In this document: positions 20,374 through 33,400 of the stretch, piece after piece
Position numbering within the stretch: the stretch's first letter is position 1
How the letters are laid out: each line of letters begins with the position of its first letter
Assembly (NCBI RefSeq): GCF_010183535.1
Contig: NC_071330.1
Location: 12,505,717-12,569,716 of the forward strand
From: Caenorhabditis remanei
Lineage: Eukaryota > Nematoda > Chromadorea > Rhabditida > Rhabditidae
Direction of reading: 5' to 3'
Length of the DNA stretch: 64,000 bases
Program-made: the position numbers and the translations under genes
Notes under the pieces: generated by a model
Seen by the model: the letters and a program-made list of their open reading frames with translations, nothing else
What the model was told of the DNA's origin: nothing
Database searches by the model: none

Positions 20374-22968
20374 CGATTCAAATCTCCAAATTACTCGAAA
20401 TTTTGGACAAAAATTCTCACCGAGATCTACTCTCAAAACTGAACAAAAATAGCTGAAACTGTCCCTAATGAAGTGAAAAATAGGTTCCTCTGTTGTCATC
20501 AAAACATCCTCCATTACTCAACTCATCCGGCACTAAGCACACTGCCATTCTTGTCCATGTCCACGTCTCCTTCATCCCTGCGTCTCCACACTCTCTTCAT
20601 CCCCCGGACACTCTCCGCCCCGTTGTATGTCCATTCCCCCTTCCCCATTTTTTTTCATCGTCGTCGTCCTAGGGGGGCACTCGCTCTTCTTCTTCTTCCC
20701 CCTTTTTTATTCATTCATTCTGGAGTTCTTGTTGTCTCCGTGTTCTCTGACGTCTCTCATCTCTCGCTCGTCTTGTTGACTTGGTGGCCAGAGGAGAATT
20801 GTCTAATTTGCATATAATTGGAGATTTTGAATCATACCGTCTTGGAGATCAGACAGCTTGGAAATCAGAAATGAAAAGAAAGATCAGAAGATCAATTAGA
20901 AAATGTTGGAATCTGAAGGAAGTATTTTGTAGTTGTCACTTTGGTTTAGCTAGTTCCGTATAACGCGTTTCCACTGGAACTTTTCCAGACCCAGTCCACC
21001 AAGATTACTGTGCCATAGAGCGCATTTCCAACAGTCACCGTACTATCCTACAGTATCCCAATCACAAGACTTGTTCGTTTCGAAATTTTTCGAAATTTAT
21101 TTACTTTCTTCTCCTTGTTTGTGTCCGTCCTGAATTAATTTCGAAATAAGACATAGAATGGCCTCGTGAGTATTGTCATCATGTCTAGCTAATTGAGATC
21201 GGCTAGTGGATTACAGTAACCCTGAGGTTCTCACGTGAGAGTAATCTCGGAGTAGACAAGAGATGAGATCATGAGGCTCAATTAGACGGATTGAGGCTCA
21301 ATTAGACGGACGGCGGCGGAATGACGGTTCTGGATTACTGTAGATAACGAGGCGATTCGAACAATGACACTATAATTAAAGAAATGAAATGGGAGGAAAA
21401 ACAACTTTCAAAACGAGCAATAAACGTTTTACTGTAGAAAAGTCTAAAACAAGGCAAATGCGCTCTACCTTACAGTGAAGGATAGTGCGGCTTAGGTGGC
21501 GAACGCCTTGGCTCACCTTGACCGTAGTAGCTCTGCTCTCCAGAATTCTAGAACTATCTTGTTCTGACTCCTGGAATCTTCCAGAAACTCCAGATTCTTG
21601 ACCACTTCCTACTCCCACGACTACAGTACCCTCTCCCCTCATAAAACCGGTTCAAAATGTTCTCTTATTCTTCTTCATAATCTCTTTTTTCGTCTTCACG
21701 CAACATTGACGAAGAAGAAAAAAGAGAACGGAAAAGAAAAGAAGAAGGAGAACTTTTTTTGGCCGTTGAAGGTCACCCCTTCTTCATTTCTTTCCCCAAA
21801 CAAAACCGCCTCAGCGCAGGTGTCTGTGACTTTCATAACAAACATTCGAATATGTTTTGAAGTGAGAAATAAAAATATTAGAAGATTACTGTAGCTACAG
21901 TAATCAATGGCTTGTCGGAGACGTAAACCAAAAATCTGGAAAAAACTCAAATTTCTATGATTTTTGAGCAGTAAATCCGATTCCGCACAAGCCCCGCCCA
22001 CTTTCACACGCTAACCATAGCGACGGGCGGAACCCGTGAGATGTCGGCTGCTAACTTTGGCTATATTTAGCCGAGATCCGCGGGAAAAGTTTTAGCGCTT
22101 TCTGAGTTTTTCGGTAGCTGAAATCGTCTTCGAAGCCACTCCCACCCCCTCTAGGCTCCGCCCACTATCTCTTATCGTCATATTCATTATCATCATAATC
22201 ACATCTTTCACGTTTGTCTGTGTCATCACCCCCCAACTGATAGTGGACTGAATGATAACATAGGCAAACACAGAGATTCCAAACCGACTGTAGACTATGT
22301 CTATAGTCGTCTAGATCTAGAATACTGCTTTTTCGAATGCACATTCGCTCTATGGCACTCTCATTCCAGGCCTATTCAGGGTGCAAACCCCTTGAAAGTG
22401 CCTATAGAATGTTCTGGAACGGTAGGCGGAGCTTCCCTCTGGCTAGACACGTGTCAAGCCGACAGAGGATGACGAATCTGAAAGAGACGGAACACATGTC
22501 CACTATGACACGTTGCTTAGACAGTGTGCTTGCTTTGTGTGTGGTCGATTTCGAAATTTTCCTTACTTTTATGTTTACGGTCACATGTTTTATTGCTCAT
22601 GTTTAATGGTGATAGGCTGGGGTGTCGGTGACGCGTCTGATATTCCACGTGGCTACAGAACTCCTGCCTACTTTTGACCATTTGGGTTCTTCCATCGAGG
22701 TTCATCATTCAGAGAAATTTGATAAGTATACAAAGCTAAGGGTTCTGAATTCGTTCTCAATTTTTTTCGGGAATCGAAAAAAACCGGGAAACAAGAGTTC
22801 AAAAAAAGCAGCTTGAATCTTGGTTCATAATGATTCTGAACATATTTTGAAAACAGATTCAGAATCTTGTCGTCTGCAGCTTTTTAGTGCTATACGTTTT
22901 TTCTGAAATGTACAAAAGTAGGCTCCACCCAATCGTGCTCTTCAGTTGTTGTAGTTAACCAGTAGCGT

Positions 22969-23106
22969 ATCAGCTCGGCGCAATTCTTACAACTGCGCTC
23001 CACAGAAATGCCGTTGAAAAATATCGTTTTTTTTCTGAGTCTCTCATTTTCGCACACACTTTCATCTGTTTCGGTAGAGCGCGGATGTAAGAGCCGTGCT
23101 AATAGC
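22969..23106. mobile_element. R1 MITE copy
   Basis: ATCAGCTCGGCGC..ACAACTGCGCTCCA on the left and TTTCGGTAGAGCGCGG..CCGTGCTAATAGC on the right form the family's inverted ends; the internal GAGTCTCTCATTTTCGCACA is the family core. Confidence 0.85.
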
Positions 23107-24427
23107 TTACTTCATCCCAATCTCACAAAGAAATGGGCGGAGCTAGTTCTGTGATCGCAGGCTCTATCTGTCTAGAGAATGTTCTGGAGCCGAGGCTCCG
23201 CCCATCTTGCTCTTCTATGAGTAAACTCCGTCCATAACTGTAAAAGAGATCATTTTTGATCTCCATTTATCGGTCTCTATCTCACTTTCCCTGACCTTCC
23301 TTTATATTCTTTTTTTTCCTTTTAATTTGTACTTTTATTACTTTACAGTTTGATTGATTGGATATTTCGTTTTGACCAACTCTCTCTTCTCTGCGTCTCT
23401 CTCCCCTTCCCATTGACCTTTTTGATCTCTCTTCTCTCTCTTGGCACGCGCGGCGCCATTCCCTTCTTCTTTTCCTTCGTCATTTCTTCTCCTTTTGTCT
23501 TCGACCATAGCAGAATAAACGGGGCTGAGGCCATTATGATTCTTATCTCTTCGCTCAGTTTTTTCGTCTTTTTTGAGAAAAATCAGGTGGTTTTAGTAGG
23601 GAAATTACTGTAGTTTTTGAGTTTTTTTTTCGAAAAAAAAAGATATTTTCAGATGCTTTAAAGCTAAAAATGCTTGTTATGAGTGGTGAAATTCAGAATT
23701 TTTTGAGGAAAAAAGTACTTTTGCTCAAAAAATGCATTTTCTCTGTTAGTTTTTATCAATTATTACTACTTTAACAGTGAACATGGGTTTTTGAATACAA
23801 AAAAGTAGAAAAAAATACGATTTTTAGCTGGAAAAGATTTTTGCAAAAAAAAGAAAACATTTTCAGGAACAAATTTATTTTTGTTCTTTATCACTTTCTC
23901 AAACATTACACATTTCCCATCGATTTTCGCTCACATTCTATACGAAAAACTCTCAAAAATAGCAATTTTCGTTCTAAATATCTTTCTTTCCGAAGTTTTG
24001 AATCTTTTTTTCGTCTTTTTCGTCCAAAAATTACATTTTTGAAGTTTTTAACCGGAAAACCACATGAAAAATCGTCTTTTTCACGATTTTTCACTCTAAA
24101 ATTCAGATTTTCTCTCAATTTTTGACCCCAAAATCACATTTTCCCGCGAAAAAATGTTTTTAAAATCGGTTCGTCCGGATATCCGCCGCCCTTTCGTCTC
24201 TAACTGTCTGCGCTCTCCTCGATTTCTCACTCTCTCGCTCTCTCGTTTTTCATTTTTCTCTTTGTTCCGCTCGTTCTCATATTTTGCCGACTTTTCTCCA
24301 AATTTTTGTGATTTTTCCAGAATATTCTTCTCAAAAAACCTTCTCACCACTTCCATCATCACTGATTCACCCACCCAGAAGACTCCGCCCCCTCCATCAC
24401 GACGACGTCTTCTGAAATCAGAATCCG

Positions 24428-27400
24428 ATGGAAGATATTCTATCGGCCGCTCTAACAGAGGCCGGTCTCGAAGAGTTTTTATGTCAGCCGTCACCGGTGC
24501 CCAGTACTTCTGGAAGGTACGGGAAATTCGTGGAGATTTTCAGATATTCTTGAAAATAAAAATGGGATGAAACAGAAAAATTGCGCTGAAAACTGCAAGA
24601 ATTATTAGTGTTTTACGGTCGAAAAACCTCAAAACTGACAAAATTTCCACAATTTTCGCACCTTTTGCTAATTTTTAGCAAATTTTGAAGCCATTTTTAG
24701 ATCTTTTTAAGCCATTTTCAGCCACTTTTGGTCATTTTTGAACCATTTTTGGTCATTTTAACAATTTTCCAGCCATTTTTACTAGCATTTCTTATTCTTT
24801 TTTCCACAATATTGAAATTTTCCGAAAGATTTTCGTTAAAACCCACCAATTTTATAGTTTTCAGTCAAAAATCACAAAATGTAGTGTGAAAATGTATTTT
24901 ATTTTGCTTTTTATTCTTTCAGTAGGATTTTTGCACATTTTTCGAGAGAAAAACCTCGAAAATTGGTTAAAAATGCTCCCCAACTTTGAATTTTAGTAAT
25001 TTAAGGCGGAAAAATAATACAACATCTATAAAAATCGGAGAGAAAAGCAATTTTTTGACAATTTATGCCTCAGAAATCACGAAAATAACAAAATTGAAAT
25101 TTTCCGCTATTTTTTAAAAATTTTTTTTAGTCAAACGCTTGAAAATTCCTTGAAATTCAGACAAAAATCACAAAATTTGGTGTAAAAATCCATTTTTGTA
25201 CATTTCTTGAGAGAAAAACCTGAAACATTAGTTAAAAACGCTCCAATTTTAGTAATTTAAGTCGGAAAATAGAAAATTAATTTTTCGACGATTTAAGCCT
25301 CAGAAATCACGAAAATAGCAGTTTTCGAAGCATTAAAAAGGCTCAAATTTTCATAATTTCAGTGTACACGATGAGTCCGCGCCAAGTACAAGTTACAATA
25401 ACACACAGAGTGCTCCTCCAACATCATATCCAAGAGCAGGCGCATCGAATCAATTCTTCGACGAGACATCGAATGACTCAATGTCATCTTCAGCCTATTA
25501 CACACCCATGACAACTCCATTCATTTCGACAGAAGACGGCGGAGAGCCCACTTCATTCTTCGGAATGGACGAAGAGGACGGTGGATGTATGATAACTCCA
25601 ATGACACGGAGTAGTAGTTGTACGGCTGAAAGTAGTATGTATAACTATCCACAAGTACAAGTTATTCCAAGAAAACAACCATCCGTAACGATGGATTCAT
25701 ATGAAATGACGAAGAAGGAGGAGCCAGATGAATCGCCTTCTGGAGATACGTCGACTACCGGATCGTCGAATGGAGGAAACGATGGATATGATGAGAAGAT
25801 GAGAGAGATTAAAGAAGATATTAAGGAGGAGGAGGAGTCACAGCAAATGTTTGTGCAGACTAATAGGAGTCAAGAGTGAGTTTTTTTTAAGTCAAGAAGA
25901 TTTGAGAAATGGGATTTTTTAACTTAAATAGGCAAAAAATCGTTTTCCGGGTGAAAATCACCAATTTTAATGATTTTTCACTTATTTTTTTATAAATTAC
26001 TATTAGCACGGTAGGCTTCTTACAACCGCGCTCTACCGAAACCCAAGAAGATTGCTTGCGATGCGAAATTGAGAAATCCAGAGAAAAAAAGACATTTTTA
26101 AGGGCATTCCGGTGGAGCGCAGTTGTAAGAACTGTGACGTCGAATAGGAGTCAATAGTGGGTTTTTCGCGTATGGAGAACTGAAAAAATCGGTTTTTTGA
26201 CGTTTTTTGGGTGTAGAATCGTGTTTTTCTCGGAATTTTGAAACATTGTGTATTTTGTCGCGCGATGTGTTCCATCTACAGTAGCCTCTTGTAGAATTGG
26301 GGGATTTCACCTTATTTCTGTCTGACTTAGAGCGGTTTTCACAACAGAATCTAGATTTTTGATGTTTTCCAAGTTTAGAATCTGTTTCTTCAAGTTTACG
26401 GAAAAATTGTGCATTTTGTCGTGAGACCACCATGTGCATCTGCTGTAACCTAACTAGAAAATATAAGATTTTAGCACATTTAGGGCATTTTTGCAACAGT
26501 TATCTAGTGATTTGTGCTTGAAATTGAAGTTTTGCCACTGAGTATCCTGTTTATTTGGAAAAAAAGAGTAAAAAATCATTAAAATTGAAGATTTGCCCCT
26601 GAAAACGCATTTTTAGGGCCTATCATAGGCCTATAAACCTAAAAATCTACAGTTTTGAAATTCCTAGGCAACAGAAGTTAAATTATTGAGATTTTGCTTA
26701 ATCTTTAACCTTTAAATTCAAAAAATAATATTCCTAGATCTCCAAAATTGTCTATAAGAATTTACGCACAAAGATTATGAAAACTTTTAAAAAAATGAAG
26801 AAAATAGATTTTTTGAGGGAAAAAATAATGGAAAATTCACTTTTTTTGCTAAAATTTTCCTTTTTTTTGTCAAAAAAACTGAATTTCGAATCTTCTGTAA
26901 CCTAGGAAAGTGTAAGCCACAACTGGAAATTCTAGGCCATCAAAAACTCTAAAAGAAGTCAAAATTTTCTGAAAATAACGTAATGGCCTAGAATCCCAAT
27001 TTCTGATAATCCTAGGCCATGAAGTTTTTTCTTCCACCAAACTAATCCTTCCCTCAAGTTTCAGACCTCACCTCGACTCTCCATCCACATCATCTACCGT
27101 ATCCCCTCGTGTCTCCTCACTATCAGCTCAACGTTCTCACACGGCGTCTCCTGCCTCATCTACAGTATCCGATACGGTAGTCCCACCGCCTCGAAAGAAT
27201 CTTCCCATCACAACAGGATCCATCGTAAAACGGACGGTGCAAACGAAAGACGGCCAAAAGACGCAATATTTGAAGGCGTTCGTCAACGAGAACGGAGAGA
27301 AAATATACCGTTTGCTGAGTCCCGTCGCCGCGTCGGCAGTTGCTCGCGGAGCACTTCCAGCCGGAATGAGTCGAAGTGGAGTGACGACGAATGGAGGAGG

Positions 27401-30400
27401 AGTGAACGGATCATCGAATGTTCCAGTTAGAGTAGGGAATACGATGGTCGGACAGAATGGAGAGAGACTGATGGTTGTAAGGAATGGAGTTGGACCGAAT
27501 GGACGAGTGATGGTCAAGAGAATTGTGACGAATGCGGGACAAGTTGGCACGTCAGCGACGAGAATTATGGCCGGTGGCGGGCAGGAGAGGGGACAACTCT
27601 ATAGAGGTGAGAAGGGGAGAAGATTTGGAGCAGCACTGTGCGAAAAAACTTTTTCGAAAATTCTGTAAAGAAAAATTCAGGAGAAACTGTCTGAAAAAAT
27701 GAGGTTTTCGGGCGAAAATTTTTGTATGAAAACTGTCTGTTTTTCCTAGATTTTCCATTCCTATCCCAAATTGGAAAAAAAACAGGGGAATCTGACTGGA
27801 CCCAAGATTGGAAAAGCGCGTTTTTAGGGGGAAAATTGGAAAAATTTGACAAAAATGGGAATATTCGGACATTTTTCAAGTTTTTCTTGCTGAAAATTGA
27901 AGTTTTCTGATATTTTTGGACAAAAATGCTCAAAATCGGCTTTAAGTTGAAACATTTAGTAAAAAAAAAGCAATTTTCCTGTTATATAATGCCAAAACTC
28001 ATTTTTTTTCATGAAAAATTGTCTTTTTTTTTGTCAAAACTCGCTCGGTTTTGGTTGAGCATATTTTCAGATTTTTCCAGCGAAAAATGGTTTTTTTTCT
28101 GAATCTTTAAAGATAAAATCGCACATTTCCTGTAGAAAATACAAATTTCACATAAAAACTCTAAATTTCAGACTTTTCAACCAGCAATTCAATAGATTGG
28201 ATATAATTTTTCTACTGAATTTCCTGCCGAAATGTCTGAAATTCAGAGTTTTTATGTGAAAATTGTATTTTGTATTTTTTGCGTAAAAAATGCGATTTTA
28301 TCTCTGAAAACTCAAAAAAAAATTTCGCTGTAAAAATGAACAAAACCTCAGTTTCTATAGAAAAATCATTGCCATTTTTTTCCAGCCGCCGTCAACGGAG
28401 CCAACGTTCCAACTCACCTCGTCCGCCGCCCGACCGCTGGTGGTCTACCGCCACGTGGCACTCCTGGGAGTATGGTAGTTCGACACGCAGTTCGTGGGTC
28501 CTACAATCCGGCGACAAACGGAGGATACAGAGTGAATTTAGTGGGTCGAGGGACGGGTGGATCCACAATGGTTCATCATCAACCACTCAGTCGAATGGGA
28601 CCAGCAGCGACACGTGGAACTACGATAGGACCCGGTGGACGAATAGTGACGAGAGGAGGAGCGATTCGACCGGGTTCAATGAGCCAACAACAGATACATA
28701 TGTCCGCATCGACACCCTCTTTCCATTATATGGATGAGAATCAGATGACGACGACGAGCCAGGCGACGACGTCTTCTGGAGGAATGATGAAGACGGTCGG
28801 GTCGGCGATAATGCAAGCAAGACATATGCAACAGTTCTCAGCGGTTGGAGGAGGTGTAACACAACAAGCTGGAAGGGTTATCGTCAATAGGTTGGTTGTG
28901 TAGGCTGGAAATTCTTTAATCATAGGGATTTTTCAAGTTTTTGTAACTTTTAGCGCCCTAAATTCCTCAAATTCCAATTACGGATTAGTTTGAAAGAGGT
29001 TTTTTTTTGGCTGAAAAATAGCTAAAAATGCAAGATTTCTTATTTCAAATAATCAGAAATTCGCAAATTCTGAAGGTTTTGAGTCATTTGGTCGGAAATT
29101 CGCTAGAAACACTCATTTTCGAACTGAAAATTTGTTAAAAATTGGCGTTTTTGCCATTTTTTGAATTTCCAATTTGAAATTCTAGAAAAATCAGAGCATT
29201 CTTCCGATTTTCAGCAAAAAAGTGACCAATTTCAGTTTATTATATGAAATTTTCAAGAAAATGAGATCTATATCATTGAAATGAGCTAATTTCCTGACAT
29301 TTTCGTCCATTTTTTTGAACATCGAAGCTCTTTTTCCAATCTTTTTTTCCTGATTCCCGGATAAACAGACACACATACACAGAAATTTCAGAAAAAGAGT
29401 TATTTTTCAGTTTAAAATTTTCATTTTCGGAAATTTGAACCGTTCTCTATGTACAAAAAGGTTTGAAATATAATCCTGAAGAGATTTTTGCTCAAAATTT
29501 TGGAGCATTTTCCATAATATAGTTTTTATATGGAAAATATTGATTTCTGCTAATTTTTTTTTCAAGTTTTTGTAACTTTTAGCGCTCTGAATCCCTCCCA
29601 ATCCAATTCCAGAACCCTCACTAAATCCCTCAGCAAATATTTCAGATCCTCGACAAGCGGTGGTCCACTGTCTCGAATGGTTGGTGGAGGATATGATCAA
29701 CAACTCGCATCGAATGGACGTCTCATTATGTCAACGAATACAATGGTTCGAGTACCTGGATCTGGACTAGGATCACCGAGGCTCTCGTTGACTCCTCAGC
29801 CACAAACAAAGTCACAGAAGGCGAAGGACGAGATGAGAATGGCGTATCAAGTGGGACGAGATGAGGCCGCGTTGCAGAGGAAAAACGATTTGGAAGATGA
29901 TGTGAGTAACGGAGAAAAATTTCAAACAATTGAAATATTGAAAATGAAAAAAAACTGAAAATCTGGAGAAAAAATTGCATAGAAAACTAAGTTAGAACGG
30001 TATTTTTCGGCTGAAAATGAACTTTTTGGGATATCCGGACATACATACAGACATCTGGACATCCGGATTAGTTGTATAGAACTCTAAATTTGGACATCGG
30101 GACTTACAAAAATAGATCAAAGAATTCCCAGCTTTCCAGACCTGAAAAAAACTGAAAATCTGTTGAAAATTGCCTTAAAAACTGAGTTCGAACGGTATTT
30201 TTTATGCTGAAAATGAACTTTTTGGAATTCCCGGACATACAGACAGACACCTGGACATCCGGACGTATAAATATACGTACAGATAGGCAAATTGTAGACA
30301 TCCGGACATCTGGATACCCGGATTAAAAAAAAATCGGGTATTTGAATAAAGATTTTCAAAAATTACTGAATTTTGAGATCACTAAAACATCTAAATAGAC

Positions 30401-33400
30401 AAAACATTTCCATTATTATTGGCGGAGCCTATTCAATCTTAAACTTTTTTCAGGAAGAAAACCTCGGTTACGCTGAAACATATTCTGAATACACGCCAGC
30501 CAAACTTCGTTCCGGAACCGCCCATCCTGATAGTGTCGTCGAATCGGCGTCCCTATCGAGTGTCTCTCCACCAGACGTGAAATATCAAATCTCGATTCCA
30601 GAATATTTAATCGATATGGGACATATCTCTGCTCTCCAATTGGAAGCTGTGATCTACGCGTGTCAAATGCATGAAAGACGAATGCCTTCTGGAGAGAGAT
30701 ATGGATATTTAATTGGTGATGGAGCTGGTGTTGGAAAGGGACGAACCGTCGCTTGTATCATTTTTGAAAACTATTTGCAGGTAAGAAATTTGAGAAAAAT
30801 TGCTTCTCAAAACTCTGTTTTTTTGACTGAAAATTCATGAAATTCTGCTCCAAACGCTTGAAATTTGCTCAAAAAATCGGTTTCAGCTGATTTAGACCAT
30901 ACTTTTCAACGATTTTATTCAAAAAATCATCAAATTTTTAGGTTTTTAGACGAAAAAGTTAGCTTTAAAAAACTGAATTTTCAGCTAAATTTCCCGATTT
31001 TCAGTCGTAAATTCCTATAAATATGATTAATTTTGACTTGTAAACGTGATTTTCAAGCATTTTGGAGTCGAAATTGACCATTTTTATCGGATTTTACGAC
31101 TGAAAATACAGTGTTTAAAGTGATTTTAGCAATTTTTTCGTCTAAATAAGCTGAAGATTTGGTAATTTTTGAATAAAAATTTGATGAAATCTTGAAAATT
31201 TTCAGTTTCTATTCTCTAAATCAGATGAAAGCGAGTTTTTGAGCAAATTTCAAGCTTGAAAACGTGATTTTCAGGTGTTTTTGGTGTCAAAATTGACCAT
31301 TTTTAATTGGATTTTATGACTGAAAATCTGGGAATATAGCTGAAAATACAGTTTTTAAAGCGATTTCGAGCAATTTTTTGCCGAAAAATCTGAAAATGTT
31401 TGTCAGTGTGTCGGTGTGTCCCAGAAAATTGCAGTTTTATAATTCATTTTCAACCTAATTTTCCCAATTTTGAGGGTCGAAAACGTGCGATCTGGCTCTC
31501 GGTCTCATCAGATTTGAAATTCGACGCCGAACGAGATCTGCGTGATTGTGGTGCTCCAAACATTCCAGTTTTCGCTCTTAACAAGATGAAATACGCAAAA
31601 ATCTCTGGAAAAGAGAACGGATCGATCAAGAAAGGAGTGATATTCGCCACCTATACCTCATTAATTGGCGAGTGCCGTGGAGCGAAATCTCGAAAATACC
31701 GTAGTAGAATCAGTCAACTGATCCAATGGTTCGGACAAGATTACGATGGAGTCATCATTCTCGACGAATGCCATCGAGCGAAGAATTTGGTGCCGACCGC
31801 CGGAGCTAAGCCAACGAAGACAGGAAGAATGGTGCTGGAATTACAGAAGGCTCTTCCGAATGCTCGTGTCGTCTACGCATCAGCTACTGGAGCCACTGAA
31901 CCAAGAAATATGGCTTATATGACACGTCTCGGTCTGTGGGGAGAACGACAAGCGTTTCCAGAATTCCACGATTTCATATCGGCCGTCGAGCGGAGAGGAG
32001 TTGGAGCAATGGAAATTGTGGCGATGGATATGAAGCAGAGAGGCCTCTATCTGGCGAGACAGCTCTCGTTCCGTGGTGTTTCGTTTGCTGTTCAAGAGGT
32101 TCAGTTGTCGAGTGAATTCGTCAAAATGTATGATGCGGCGGTCAAGTTGTGGATGGAGGCGAGACGACAGTTTCAGGTGAGAAATTTGGAGATTTTCAGA
32201 CAAAAACTGGATTTTTTGTCCTTGCTGACAAACATGCACATAGACAGACCCGCAGTCTCTGAATTTTGAGATTTTCTAGTTACTTTTCTATTTAAAATTA
32301 TTTATTTGCAAAACTTTGAACATTTTGAGAATTCGATATTTTCCGTTTTTAGCCGAAATAATGGTTGAAATCGTTGAAAATCTGTCATTTTTCGAGTTTT
32401 TTTGGTTTAAAAATTCGGGATTTCAAGCTTAAAACTACCTTTTTTCAGTTCTTGAGCTTCAAAACGGAGGTTTTTTTCGCGTTTTTTGCTGGAAATCCGG
32501 TGGAAATTGTAGAAAACGAGTTTTTTTGGCTGAAAAATAGCTCAAAATGCAACATTTCTCATCTCAAATAATCAGAAATTTGCGAATTCAAGAAACACTC
32601 TTTTTCGAACTAAAAATTCCGATTACGGCTGAGAAATGTGTCAAAAATTAGCGTTTTTGCCACTTTTTTCGCATTTCCAGCTCGAAATTCTAGTACAATC
32701 TGAGAATTCTGCCAATTTTTAGCAGCAAAGTGACCAATTTCAGTTTAATATATGAAATTTTCAAAAAAAAAAGAGTGCTATATCATCGAAATGCGCAAAC
32801 AGACACACAGACAGACGCTCGAAAATTTTAGAAAAATCCAAAAAATAGTAATTTTTGGCTCAAAATTTTTGAACTTTTTTTGAACCATTCGAGCGAATCT
32901 GGACATCTGGATTCATCGATACACCAAGAAATTCAACTTTTTCGAATCAAAACTCAAATTTTTCTAATTTTCAGACAGTAATCGAGACGATGGACGAAGA
33001 AGAGCGATCGACTTGCAAGACGATTTGGGGACAATTCTGGGCGTGTCATCAGAGATTTTTCAAATATCTTTGTATTGCCGCCAAAGTTGACACGTGTGTC
33101 CAACTGTCTCGTGAAGCGATTAAAGCCAAGAAATGTGTCGTCATCGGACTGCAATCAACTGGAGAATCTGCAACACTGGAGACTTTGGAGGAGATGGGCG
33201 GAGAGTTGAATGAATTCGTTTCGACGGCAAAGACAGTTTTATACGGATTGATTGATAAACACTTTCCAACGGATACGTCGATTACAATGGGCGATCGAGA
33301 TATATTCAAAGATTTCGACGATTTCGAGTCGAGACCCGCGAAACGGAGAAAGACTCGAGAGACATTGAGTTTCCTCGGAGACGTTGGATTCGATACTTGG

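Larger units (their letters stand above)
14851..24427. other. ~9.6 kb gene-less region upstream of let-765
   Basis: I find no convincing gene on either strand. Open frames are short, without splice-compatible partners, and mostly overlap repeats. The region holds a pyrimidine-rich mdh-2 3' flank (14980-15120), a ~45-bp tandem repeat (16200-16410), two R1 MITEs, an inverted repeat at 17.9-18.2 kb, a CA microsatellite, a large palindrome near 20 kb, and many CCGCCC/GGGCGG boxes (22000-23220) that may belong to the let-765 promoter side. Confidence 0.55.
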
